Assembly (NCBI GenBank): GCA_016946835.1
Contig: JACVTC010000024.1
Location: 1,062,501-1,072,500 of the forward strand
DNA length: 10,000 bases
From: Neocallimastix lanati (nom. inval.)
Lineage: Eukaryota; Neocallimastigomycota; Neocallimastigomycetes; Neocallimastigales; Neocallimastigaceae
Direction of reading: 5' to 3'
The notes beneath the pieces were generated by a model that saw nothing but the letters and a program-made list of their open reading frames with translations, had not been told where the DNA came from and ran no database searches. Numbering within the stretch: the stretch's first letter is position 1; each line of letters starts with the position of its first letter. Position numbers and translations under genes: made by a program. Below are positions 1-10,000 of this stretch, piece after piece.

Positions 1-46
<46 letters not shown>
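1..46. repeat. (AAT)n array cut by the window edge
   Basis: About 15 perfect AAT copies running into the left edge. Read on the plus strand in the AAT frame it would be poly-Asn followed by AAC and TAG at 48-50, so it could be the end of a plus-strand gene, but intronic or intergenic AAT arrays look the same. Confidence 0.9.
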
Positions 47-47
<1 letters not shown>

Positions 48-141
48 TAGTATTTAATAATTAATAATTAAAATAATAAAAATAATGAATAATCTCATTT
101 TTAATAAAATTATTTGATACATTAGAGCAAAATAATTTATA

Positions 142-171
142 GTAATAATAATAATAATAGTAATAGTAATA
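142..171. repeat. Imperfect AAT/AGT triplet repeat
   Basis: A short run of AAT triplets that changes to TAG-TAA triplets at its right end. Not coding in any sustained frame. Confidence 0.8.
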
Positions 172-548
172 TAGAAACTTTTTTTCTTTTTCTTTAAAAA
201 AATAAAAAAAAAAAAAATGTGAAAAGTGAAAAAAACTATATATAAAATTACATTAATACATAATAAAAAATAAATAAATAAATAAATCCATTTAATCCAT
301 TTTAATATATATAATAACTGTCATATATATATATTTATTCTTTTATCTTTAAAAAGATTGATACCTATTGAAAATAGATAAATTTATTTATTTATTTTTT
401 TTTTTTTTATTTATATAAATTTATTTAATTGATTATTTTTATTTTAGATTTAAGATTTAAAAAGTTCTTAGATATACATTATACATTTTTGTTTTTCATA
501 ATTTTTTTTTTTTTTATTTTAAATAAAACATTATAATTATATTTTCTA

Positions 549-574
549 TTTTTTTTTTTTTTTTTTTTTTTTTT
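549..574. repeat. T26 homopolymer (A26 in the glnS sense)
   Basis: Uninterrupted T run on the plus strand. In the glnS transcript direction it is an encoded A26 that starts 10 nt after the AATAAA at 590-585, so it lies where cleavage or downstream elements would be expected and could cause internal priming by oligo(dT). Confidence 0.9.
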
Positions 575-584
575 ATCTATTTGT

Positions 585-590
585 TTTATT
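585..590 (-). terminator. Candidate polyadenylation signal of glnS
   Basis: AATAAA on the minus strand, about 140 nt past the glnS stop, in an A-rich setting. AATAAA is frequent by chance in DNA this AT-rich, so this is only a candidate. Confidence 0.4.
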
Positions 591-640
591 TCAAAATTTG
601 TTTTTAATTCATTAATGATAATTAGATTTACATAAACATT

Positions 641-670
641 TATATATTTATATATATTTATATATATTTA
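641..670. repeat. Three tandem copies of the decamer TATATATTTA
   Basis: Three perfect copies back to back, followed by a diverged fourth copy (TATGTATATT). It lies in the probable glnS 3' UTR. No function can be assigned. Confidence 0.85.
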
Positions 671-729
671 TATGTATATTAATATATATATATGTATATA
701 TATAATAAAAAAAAATACAATAAATTTAT

Positions 730-3700
730 CTAATTTTTGTTACTGTCTTCCTTTAAGGTAACAGTACGGTTAACCACAATCTTCTTTTCTGGTCCATCTA
801 ACTTAGAATCAGAATCAACACAGAAGTAACCAATACGAACAAATTGGTACTTATCTTCAACCTTACAATTATTAATACCAACTTCAGCAAAGGCTTTTGG
901 AATAACAGTTAAGGAGTTTGGATTAATATCGGATAACCAACCATTTGGAACAGCAGTAGAATCCATTGGATTTTCATGAAGGAATAAGTTAGAGTATTCA
1001 CGAACTTCAATTTCAACTGGTGAGTTATGCTTTGGAGATTCAGCAACCCATTGAATAAAGGTCTTTGGCTTACGAGCATTTTGATCTTCGTATTTAGCTC
1101 TAATTTCAACAACCTTACCTTCAGAATCCTTAATAACCTCAGTACAAGTAATTGGGTGTTCAACGTATAATAAACCAACAGTTTTGTTTGGAGCAAGACG
1201 GTAGAAGTTTGGATCATCTTGTTCACGGAAATCAGAACGATCGATGAAGATGGTTTTGGTAAATGGAATATTGTGATTACCCATTGATTCATCACGTGGC
1301 TTATTTGGAACAGTAATTTCTTGAACAAAGTCATCAGCTAAATTAGTGATGACAACCTTTAATGGATCTAAAACAGTCATAAGTCTTGGAGCGATATCGT
1401 TAAGGTGATCACGAACATAGTTTTCTAAACGGCCAACCTTAATGATAGTATTAGCAGTAGTGACACCAACATCACGAACGAAAGCGTTAATGGCTTCTGG
1501 TGTAAAACCACGACGACGAAGAGCTGGTAAAGTGAATAATCTTGGATCATCCCAATCATTAACAATCTTTTCAGAAACTAATTTATTTAACTTTCTCTTA
1601 GAAAGAATAGTGTTAGTAATAGAAAGTCTACCATATTCCCATTGAACTGGCTTATATATTTCTAATGCATCAAGTAACCAGTAGTAAGAATCTCTGGACA
1701 TTCTGAATTCAGTAGTACATAAAGAGTGAGTAATGTTTTCAAGAGAATCACAAATACAGTGAGTGAAATCATAGGTTGGGTAAATACACCATTTATCACC
1801 AGTACGATAGTGCTTAGTAAACATAACACGGTATGCAACTAAATCCCAGAATTGTGGATTTGGATTTTGCATATCCATCTTCATTCTAAGAGTAGCTTCT
1901 CCTTCCTTGTATTTACCATCCTTCATATTTTGGAATTCTCTTAAATTTTCTTCAATTGGACGATTTCTGTGTGGACAGTCATATCTTGGACCCTTGTTTT
2001 CACCACCACGTTGAGCCTTAATTTCTTCACCAGTACAGTGACAAACATAAGCAAAACCACGCTTAATAAGATCAACAGCAAGTTCATATAATTTATCAAA
2101 GTAATCAGAAGAGTAAGTAATCTTCCATGGTTTGAAACCTAACCATTTAACGGTTTCAAGAATGGAAGTAAAGTATTTTTCTTCTTCAGCTTCTGGATTT
2201 GTATCATCATATCTTAAATAAGTAACACCATTGTGGGCTTGGGCGTAACCAAAGTTAACATTGATAGCCTTAGCATGACCAATATGTAAGAAACCATTTG
2301 GTTCTGGTGGGAAACGAGTATAAACTCTCTTACCAGTAGCCTTTAAGTGTTCTTCCATTAAAGATTCCTTAATTTGTTTATTACCTCCTGGCTTATGAAG
2401 TTTAGCAAGTTCACCTTCGAAAACGAAATCAAGATTTAACTGACTGGCCTTACTAGTGTTACCAGTTTGTTTCTTTTGAACTGGAGCTTGCTTCTTGTTT
2501 TCTTTCTTAGCCTTAGCTTTTTTCTATAAATTAAAATTTTTTATTAAGGCGAATTAATTTTCAATTAAATTTGAATTTAATTAGGTTTTTTATTAATGGT
2601 TGAATGAATTTTAAATTAAAATTTGAATTTAGTTTATGGTTATTTATTAATTGTTATTATGTAAATAAAATTTTTATTAGTATTATCATTATTATTAAAT
2701 TTTTTATTTATTGATATTAATGGTAATAACAACAGTTTTAACATTCATTTATATTTTGTTAGAATATTTCATTGTTCAGTGAATGAAATTAATAACAATT
2801 GAGTAGTAATAGTTATGTTATTTTAAATTATTTTATAAAAGATATAAATATTAATATGAAACATATATTACAATTAGTTTTAAAACATTATTATTATATT
2901 ATTTAAAATTATTTTCATCAAAATTACAATTAAGTAACAAAAAAATGTAAAGAAATATTTTTAAAAATGAAAATTAATTACTAACCTTCTTTGGATCATC
3001 TCTATCATCCTTTGGACCAATAAGAGCAAGAACACTCTTATCTAATTCTTCCTTTAACATTTGAGCATTGGCCCATTTTAATTGTCCACGAAGGGAACCA
3101 AGTAATTGACCAACTAATGTGTATCTCTTTTCAATTAATTCATCCTTTCTTGAATCTAATAAAGCCTTAATGGCGGCTTGAATTTCTTCTTGAGAAACAA
3201 CAACGCCTAATAACAAAAATAACAAAACAAAAATTATTTGTATTATATAATATATATATAAATATATTAATTTATAACATAATTAAATTTTTATTAAATT
3301 GTAATATTAATTAATAATATATATTATCTTGAAATATTATTATTTTAAATTTGTTATTATATATAGTTATTTATAATAATTACCAACACCACATTCTTCA
3401 TTAAATTTAGCTTCGTCAATTTCATCAACATTAGCGACATATTTGACAGCAGCTTTTATATATATATATATATATATAATAAATATAATTTTAATATTAA
3501 TTTACTATTAATTTTAATGTTGCACATATACATAATTATAAAATTACAATAATTTATTTATATTTTTATAATATATTACCTTGAACTTGGTCGTTGGTAG
3601 CTAAATCTTTACTAGCGATTTTCTTAGCTATATAACCAATGTATTTGGAGTCCTTTGGAATCTTACCAGCAAGGAAATATAATAAAGCACCTGTAGTTTT

Positions 3701-3995
3701 ATCACAACCTTCTTGTAATCCAGCCTATAATTTATTCAAGTATATTTATAAAAAAAATTGTTAAATATTTTTTTTTAATATAAATATATAAAATTCTTAC
3801 ATATTTATAAATATATATATATTAATATATATATTTATATTAATATTATATTAATATACTATACTGATTATTTACTTCAACAATAGCAGTGTGGAAAATT
3901 GGACCAATTTTTTTGTTGTTTGCGGTTTCCTTAGCTTTCTTTTCAGCTAAACCAACATTTTGGAAAATTCTAACTAATTCATCAATATTATCCAT
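730..3995 (-). CDS. glnS: Glutaminyl-tRNA synthetase, cytosolic, 5 exons
   Basis: Charges tRNA(Gln) with glutamine using ATP, in the cytosol. Exons in transcript order: 3995-3876, 3724-3580, 3452-3384, 3206-2986, 2523-730. All introns are GT-AG and the phases agree, giving 782 aa, close to human (about 775) and yeast (about 809) enzymes. Residues 1-185 (exons 1-4) are the eukaryotic N-terminal domain that helps bind tRNA. A Lys-rich linker follows (about 184-205). The class I core has PPEPNG at 257-262, HIGH at 265-268, DDTNPE at 291-296 and the KMSKS-type loop LSKRK at 492-496. The rest is the beta-barrel anticodon-binding part, ending at TAG (730-732). The start ATG at 3995 begins MDNIDELVRIFQNVGL, which fits the family N-terminus. 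An in-frame Met at residue 241 (2358) is not the start, since coding sequence continues upstream through the linker. The exons use more C/G-ending codons (AAG, ACC, GAC) than the cyclophilin gene, which suggests higher expression (inference). Confidence 0.96.
2524..2985 (-). other. glnS intron 4, long, with a hairpin
   Basis: 462 nt, GTTAGT at the donor and TATAG at the acceptor, joining Lys codons in phase 0 within the Lys-rich linker. It is by far the longest of the glnS introns (the others are 127-177 nt). Its middle (about 2640-2830) is less repetitive than other introns here and contains a perfect 8-bp stem at 2766-2773/2782-2789. No further exon is needed to complete the protein. Confidence 0.85.
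3457..3478. repeat. (TA)n tract in glnS intron 2
   Basis: About eleven TA dinucleotides, immediately upstream (in glnS sense) of the AAAAG acceptor of exon 3. Confidence 0.85.
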
Positions 3996-4765
3996 GATGG
4001 TAAATGGAAAGGTTATTTATTATAATCTTTATATAATTATAATGTTAATGAAAATAATAAAGCAATGTTTTAAAATAAAAACAATTTAATATTTTAAAAA
4101 TGATTTCTGATATATGATTGGTTATAAAATAATTTTATTATAGGTATGATTTATTAAAACAATTAATAATAATATTCATTGTAATTTATGTTAATAAAAA
4201 TATATATTATAAACTTTATATTTTATTTATATTTTTATTTATAAATTTATTAAATCAATATATGAAAAAAAAAAAAAAAAAAAAATACTAAGAAAAAATC
4301 CAATATTTCAAAAAAAAAAAAATTTTTTTAAAAATAAAAAAATGAATGAATAATCATTAACAAATTAATATATTAAATATTTTAAAAAAAAAATAAAAAA
4401 TTATTTTTTATATTACATGAATATATATTTATAGTTGAGAAAAAAAAAAATATAAACACAATAAAGTATTAATAAAAATTGTAAATATATTTTATAATGT
4501 TAAATTATTGACTATAAAATAAAATAGTTCATTTTGAATCATAATATTTCAAGAATCATTCTTTTATTTTTTTATAATTAAAATTTATTAATGAGTATAG
4601 ATAGTGTTTTTAATTAAATTAATATCTAAAAATTATAAATTTAATTTGATTTATTAACATAAAAATTATACATGAACTTTACATAAAAATAAGAATAAGA
4701 AAAGAAGAAAAAAAAAAATATAATATCAATTAATATATATAATGTTATATATATATTTTATAAGA
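3996..4765. promoter_or_regulatory. Intergenic region holding the glnS promoter and the 3' flank of the PPIL6-like gene
   Basis: 770 bp, both neighbours on the minus strand. No coding frame was seen. The glnS promoter should lie in the low-coordinate part. A 21-nt A-run at 4265-4285 is oligo(dT) in the glnS sense; such tracts are a usual part of Dictyostelium promoters (established knowledge), but it lies about 270 bp from the ATG, so its role is uncertain. The high-coordinate part is the 3' UTR of the cyclophilin gene. Confidence 0.55.
4650..4655 (-). terminator. Candidate polyadenylation signal of the PPIL6-like gene
   Basis: AATAAA on the minus strand about 110 nt past the TAA stop at 4766-4768. 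It is plausible by distance, but the motif is common by chance here. Confidence 0.35.
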
Positions 4766-5731
4766 TTATTGATATTCAATTATTAATGAATTGGCTTCTT
4801 CATTTGCTTGTTGCTCTAATTCTAGTTGTAATGGTAATTCTTGTAATCTTTCTTTATAACTTTCAGTATAATTTATTTTTGCATTTGTTTTAATAAACCA
4901 ATTACGTAAAACTTCTGGTTTAACTTTATCTTCAAATTCTTTATATTCTGGTGGTTTGTTAGATTCATCTTCACTTTGCCAAATTCCGGCCTTAGAAATT
5001 CTAATTTCGTTAATTGGTTTTTCATATTTTGTTGGAATTTTTTCAATTTGGTCCAAAAGGACATCTCCAAAAACAAGCTTTCCAAATGCAATGTATTTTT
5101 TATCGAAAAATGGATTTTCTTTAAATTGAATCATAAACTAATATTTCAAATAAATTAAATATTTATAAATTTAATATTATATATATTTAAATAAATAAAT
5201 ATATTAATTATTGAAATACTATATCATATCTACAGGTGAACTATTTTCAGTTGGGTTTGGTGGGCCTAAATTACATAAAGAAACAATACCTCTTGATGAA
5301 TGTGGAATAACAAAATTTTCAACTATAAAAATTAATACAATTATTAAAGTTTAATATATAAAAAATAATTAATTTAATTAAATTTTTTAATATTTCAATA
5401 AAATCGATATTTACTTGGAATACTCTCAATAATTCTTACATCACCCTGTTGGAATTCTATAATAATAATAATAATAATAATAATTATAATTATAATAATA
5501 GTAATAGTAATGATAATGATAATATTAAATATTTGAAATAATAATAATACAAAAATTTTTTACTAAAAAATACAATAAATTATTAATTCATAATACCTCC
5601 ACTTTGAATCCATCCATTATGTACTAAACGTTCAAACCTAATACCATTATAAGATATTTCTGAATCACTTTTAAAGAAGTTATAAAACCATTTACTTGTT
5701 TCTGGGCATTTATTTTGGAATAACTTTATAA

Positions 5732-5808
<77 letters not shown>

Positions 5809-6921
5809 TATAATAATTATAATAATAATAATTATAATAATAATTATAATTATAATAATTATAATAATAATAATTATAATAATAATTATAATTATAATAA
5901 TTATAATAATAATAATTAGAATAATAATAATATTAATATTAATAAATAGATATTGTTATGTATTTCAACATGTTATTATAGATCCTTATATTTTTTATAT
6001 ATTTTATATTTGTATTAAAGATATCATTAATTAAATTTCGAAATTTAAATTAATTATTCATATAGTACTTTAATAATAAATTGGCCAACTGGTCTGTTTT
6101 CAATTGTAATATTTAAATATACTATAGGATGCTAATTGTACGTATATATAAATTTACATATATATGCATACATATATAGGTAATAAAGTTTCATTTAAAA
6201 TGATACATTTTACGATTTAATATATAAAATATGAATAATAAATATTAATTAAATATATATATATATTATAATCTATTTAATTATTTACATATAATTCTAT
6301 ATTTACTTTTTTTTGTAATTCAACTAAAAACTTATCCTGTTCTTTATTTGCAAGCATTTTTAATTGATATTCTTCGGGGAAATCACCTTTATATTTAGTG
6401 TTTTTAGTCATCCATTTTAAAAATTCATTAAAATCTATAAATTCATTATCGTTCTTTATAACAATTAATGATAGTCCTTCATTTGAGATTTTTCCTTGCT
6501 ATAAATATAATTATTTTTTTTTATTAATTCACTATTCAGATGACTTAAAAAAAGAATTAAATATAATAAATATTTATTAATATTTTTTTTAATTACTTGT
6601 TTAAGTTTGGTCTTGTATTCTGAAAATTCAAATGGATCCATTGGATTTAATTTGGCCCTATTACTACTTTCATCATCATTCAAAAACTATTTACATTTTA
6701 ATTAATAATTGATAACGATTTACAATACAGAAAATAAAAAAGATATTAGTAATTTTTATTAAAAAAAAAAATAAGAAAAAGAGACTAATAATTATCATAT
6801 TTTTATTTATTAATTTAAAGCAATTTCATACCTTTGAAAGTATTTTTGCTTGCTGATAGACAATTGAATTAACAGCTCCATATATATCAAATTTATATAA
6901 AATATTATTTGCAGAATTCAT
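4766..6921 (-). CDS. ppil6: PPIL6-like cyclophilin-family protein, 8 exons
   Basis: Rebuilt as exons 6921-6832, 6686-6597, 6498-6307, 6131-6069, 5723-5597, 5456-5415, 5322-5234, 5137-4766; all GT-AG, phases agree, 354 aa. Residues 1 to about 124 are an N-terminal extension (KFDIYGAVNS near the start, FNEFLKWM later) that resembles the matching region of animal PPIL6. The cyclophilin domain runs from about 125 to 280: RPVGQFIIKLF (138-147), FERLVHNGWIQSGEF (175-189), IPHSSRGIVSL (207-217), YIAFGKLV (246-253). The NGWIQ motif and the KIPT..KPI stretch after the core are PPIL6-like. Against cyclophilin A, Arg55 and Gln63 are kept (R177, Q185), but Gln111 is Pro, Phe113 is Met, Trp121 is Phe and His126 is Tyr, so isomerase activity is doubtful. 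A charged, Glu-rich tail of about 70 residues follows. The start follows an A-run with a stop upstream. Exon 3 could instead end at 6289, adding VNIELY; the shorter form aligns better. The family call rests on remembered motifs. Confidence 0.88.
5460..5524. repeat. AAT array in intron 5 of the PPIL6-like gene
   Basis: About eight perfect AAT copies (5460-5484) followed by TAATTA, TAG and TGA variants. In the sense of the gene it is ATT, and it abuts the TATAG acceptor of exon 6. Confidence 0.9.
5734..5808. repeat. (AAT)25 array in intron 4 of the PPIL6-like gene
   Basis: Twenty-five perfect AAT triplets on the plus strand, so ATT in the gene's sense. They lie 10 nt from the 3' splice site of exon 5 (exon begins at 5723). 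The plus-strand frame reading poly-Asn across it is not a gene. Confidence 0.95.
5809..5916. repeat. 42-bp higher-order repeat built from AAT and TAT
   Basis: After the pure AAT run, TAT triplets interrupt AAT in a fixed order. With T for TAT and n for AAT, the unit is TnnnnTnnnTnTnn. Perfect copies lie at 5818-5859 and 5860-5901, with partial copies at 5809-5817 and 5902-5916. This shows duplication of a whole 42-bp block, not only single-triplet slippage. Confidence 0.9.
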
Positions 6922-7168
6922 TTTTTTTTTATCTTAATAATTACTTGTTAAATAAACTTAAGACCTTCAATTTAATGTAATATTTATTAAATACACTTAT
7001 TTATTAATTTTTTTTTTTGCTCATACTTTTTTTTTTTTTTTGTTTTGTTTTTTTGAAGATATTTTATATTTTTATATTAATATTATAATTATATTTAAAG
7101 TTTTCTTTTGGTATATAATTATAAAAAGAAATTGATATTTATAATTAAATTTTAATTAACTTGGATAT

Positions 7169-7189
7169 AAAAAAAAAAAATTTTTTTTT
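7169..7189. promoter_or_regulatory. A12T9 tract at the centre of the divergent promoter
   Basis: Twelve A followed by nine T. Such rigid A:T tracts are known to disfavour nucleosomes. The position, at the midpoint between the two start codons, would suit a shared nucleosome-free region (inference). Confidence 0.5.
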
Positions 7190-7233
7190 ATTCTAATTAT
7201 AGTAAAATTAATAAATAGATCATAAAATGTTTT

Positions 7234-7248
7234 TTAATCATTGATTAA
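7234..7248. promoter_or_regulatory. Palindrome TTAATCA-T-TGATTAA
   Basis: Perfect 7-bp arms around a single T in the upstream region of pus1. It shares AATCATT with the larger palindrome 63 bp to the right. A protein-binding site is possible but chance is not excluded in AT-rich DNA. Confidence 0.35.
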
Positions 7249-7310
7249 TGTAAATCTTAAAATTCATTTGAAAAGCATGTGCAAATATTTATAATTACTC
7301 AATTATTCAA

Positions 7311-7327
7311 AATGATTGGCAATCATT
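7311..7327. promoter_or_regulatory. Palindrome AATGATTG-G-CAATCATT
   Basis: Perfect 8-bp arms around one G, in a stretch of unusually high complexity for this intergenic DNA, about 110 bp before the pus1 ATG. Candidate binding site of a dimeric regulator; none is named. Confidence 0.4.
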
Positions 7328-7354
7328 ATTTAAATATTAATTAATATATCAAAG

Positions 7355-7378
7355 TTTTTTTTTTTTTTTTTTTTTTTT
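7355..7378 (+). promoter_or_regulatory. T24 tract upstream of pus1
   Basis: Uninterrupted oligo(dT) 59 bp before the pus1 start codon. Oligo(dT) next to the transcription start is a known feature of Dictyostelium promoters. Confidence 0.5.
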
Positions 7379-7437
7379 ATATTGTTAAAACTTATTAAAA
7401 AAAAAAAAAATACATATATACATATATATTAAAAAGA

Positions 7438-9859
<2,422 letters not shown>

Positions 9860-9860
9860 T

Positions 9861-9954
9861 TATTTTATTTTATTTTACTTTATTTTATTTTATTTTATTT
9901 TATTTTATTTTATTTTATTTTATTTTATTTTATTTTATTTTATTTTATTTTATT
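9861..9954. repeat. (TTTTA)n pentamer array downstream of pus1
   Basis: About 18 copies with one TTTAC variant, starting two bases after the presumed stop codon. It is either the 3' UTR or part of an intron, depending on where pus1 ends. Confidence 0.9.
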
Positions 9955-9963
9955 TATCGATCT

Positions 9964-9964
<1 letters not shown>

Positions 9965-9998
<34 letters not shown>

Positions 9999-10000
9999 TT
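9965..10000. repeat. (TTTA)n array cut by the window edge
   Basis: Tetramer repeat that begins after ATCGATC and runs into the right edge. It is separated from the TTTTA array by about 10 unique bases. Confidence 0.9.

Larger units (their letters stand above)
1..729. other. AT-rich 3' flank of glnS, no gene seen
   Basis: No open frame with coding character on either strand. It holds an AAT array at the window edge, homopolymer T and A tracts, AAAT and TA runs, and a tandem decamer at 641-670. The part from about 550 to 729 is probably the glnS 3' UTR and polyadenylation region. What lies further left cannot be told: it could belong to a neighbouring gene's flank. Confidence 0.6.
6922..7437. 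promoter_or_regulatory. Divergent promoter, PPIL6-like gene / pus1
   Basis: 516 bp between two start codons pointing away from each other. It contains T-rich blocks (about 7010-7052), an A12T9 tract at 7169-7189 almost exactly at the midpoint, two short palindromes at 7234-7248 and 7311-7327, a T24 run at 7355-7378 and an A14 run at 7397-7410 just before the pus1 ATG. TATAAAA occurs at 7166-7172. Oligo(dT) near the start site is typical of Dictyostelium promoters, so T24 is a reasonable core-promoter element for pus1 (inference). Confidence 0.6.

Noticed and set aside
1-50. Poly-Asn C-terminus of a plus-strand gene ending at TAG 48-50
   Set aside because: There is no sequence to the left to support coding, and AAT arrays in this window are otherwise non-coding.
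909-1334. Minus-strand 141-residue open frame
   Set aside because: It overlaps the glnS exon 5 in another frame, with no family motif.
1442-1645. Plus-strand 67-residue open frame
   Set aside because: Antisense shadow of the glnS catalytic region.
2776-2920. C/D-box snoRNA in glnS intron 4 (TTTGATGAAA at 2921-2912 and CTGA at 2779-2776, minus strand)
   Set aside because: The boxes are about 145 nt apart, the terminal stem is at best 4 bp, and such short boxes are expected by chance.
3813-3834. 22-bp palindrome in glnS intron 1
   Set aside because: It is made of TA repeats around TTAA and is expected in DNA of this composition.
3889-4089. Plus-strand frame with a hydrophobic start, like a signal peptide
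   Set aside because: Its first half is the antisense of glnS exon 1 and the rest is AT-rich promoter DNA.
5731-5919. Plus-strand frame reading Met plus poly-Asn/Tyr
   Set aside because: It is only the AAT/TAT array read as codons and lies in intron 4 of the minus-strand PPIL6-like gene.
6289-6306. Extension of exon 3 of the PPIL6-like gene by six residues using a second GTAAAT donor
   Set aside because: It keeps phase, but the shorter form gives better spacing before the cyclophilin domain; cDNA would decide.

Overview
The window looks like nuclear DNA of a dictyostelid social amoeba (Dictyostelium or a close relative). Non-coding DNA is almost pure A+T, full of homopolymer tracts and AAT/ATT, TA and TTTTA arrays. 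Introns are many, AT-rich and GT-AG, start codons follow A-runs, and exons stand out as islands of higher complexity. No mobile element, CRISPR array, rRNA or tRNA was found. The species call is inferred from composition and gene content.

Three split protein genes can be rebuilt with every splice junction in phase. (1) Minus strand, 3995 to 730: cytosolic glutaminyl-tRNA synthetase, 5 exons, 782 aa. Four small exons encode the eukaryotic N-terminal domain and one long exon encodes the Lys-rich linker, catalytic core and anticodon-binding part. (2) Minus strand, 6921 to 4766: a cyclophilin-family protein, 8 exons, 354 aa, whose layout matches animal PPIL6, with an N-terminal extension and a cyclophilin domain that has lost several active-site residues. 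(3) Plus strand, 7438 to 9859: a Pus1-type (TruA family) tRNA pseudouridine synthase, 6 exons, 420 aa, with a basic N-terminus.

Layout: 1-729 is the AT-rich 3' flank of glnS. The region 3996-4765 holds the cyclophilin 3' flank and the glnS promoter. The region 6922-7437 is a divergent promoter between the cyclophilin and pus1 genes, with an A12T9 tract at its centre and two short palindromes. From 9860 the window runs into TTTTA and TTTA arrays.

Two genes act on tRNA (charging with Gln; uridine isomerisation), but nothing in the sequence shows that the three genes form a functional unit. The points most worth checking are the PPIL6-like protein in an organism without cilia, the ATT arrays placed just upstream of 3' splice sites, the exon/domain split in glnS, and whether pus1 really ends at 9859.
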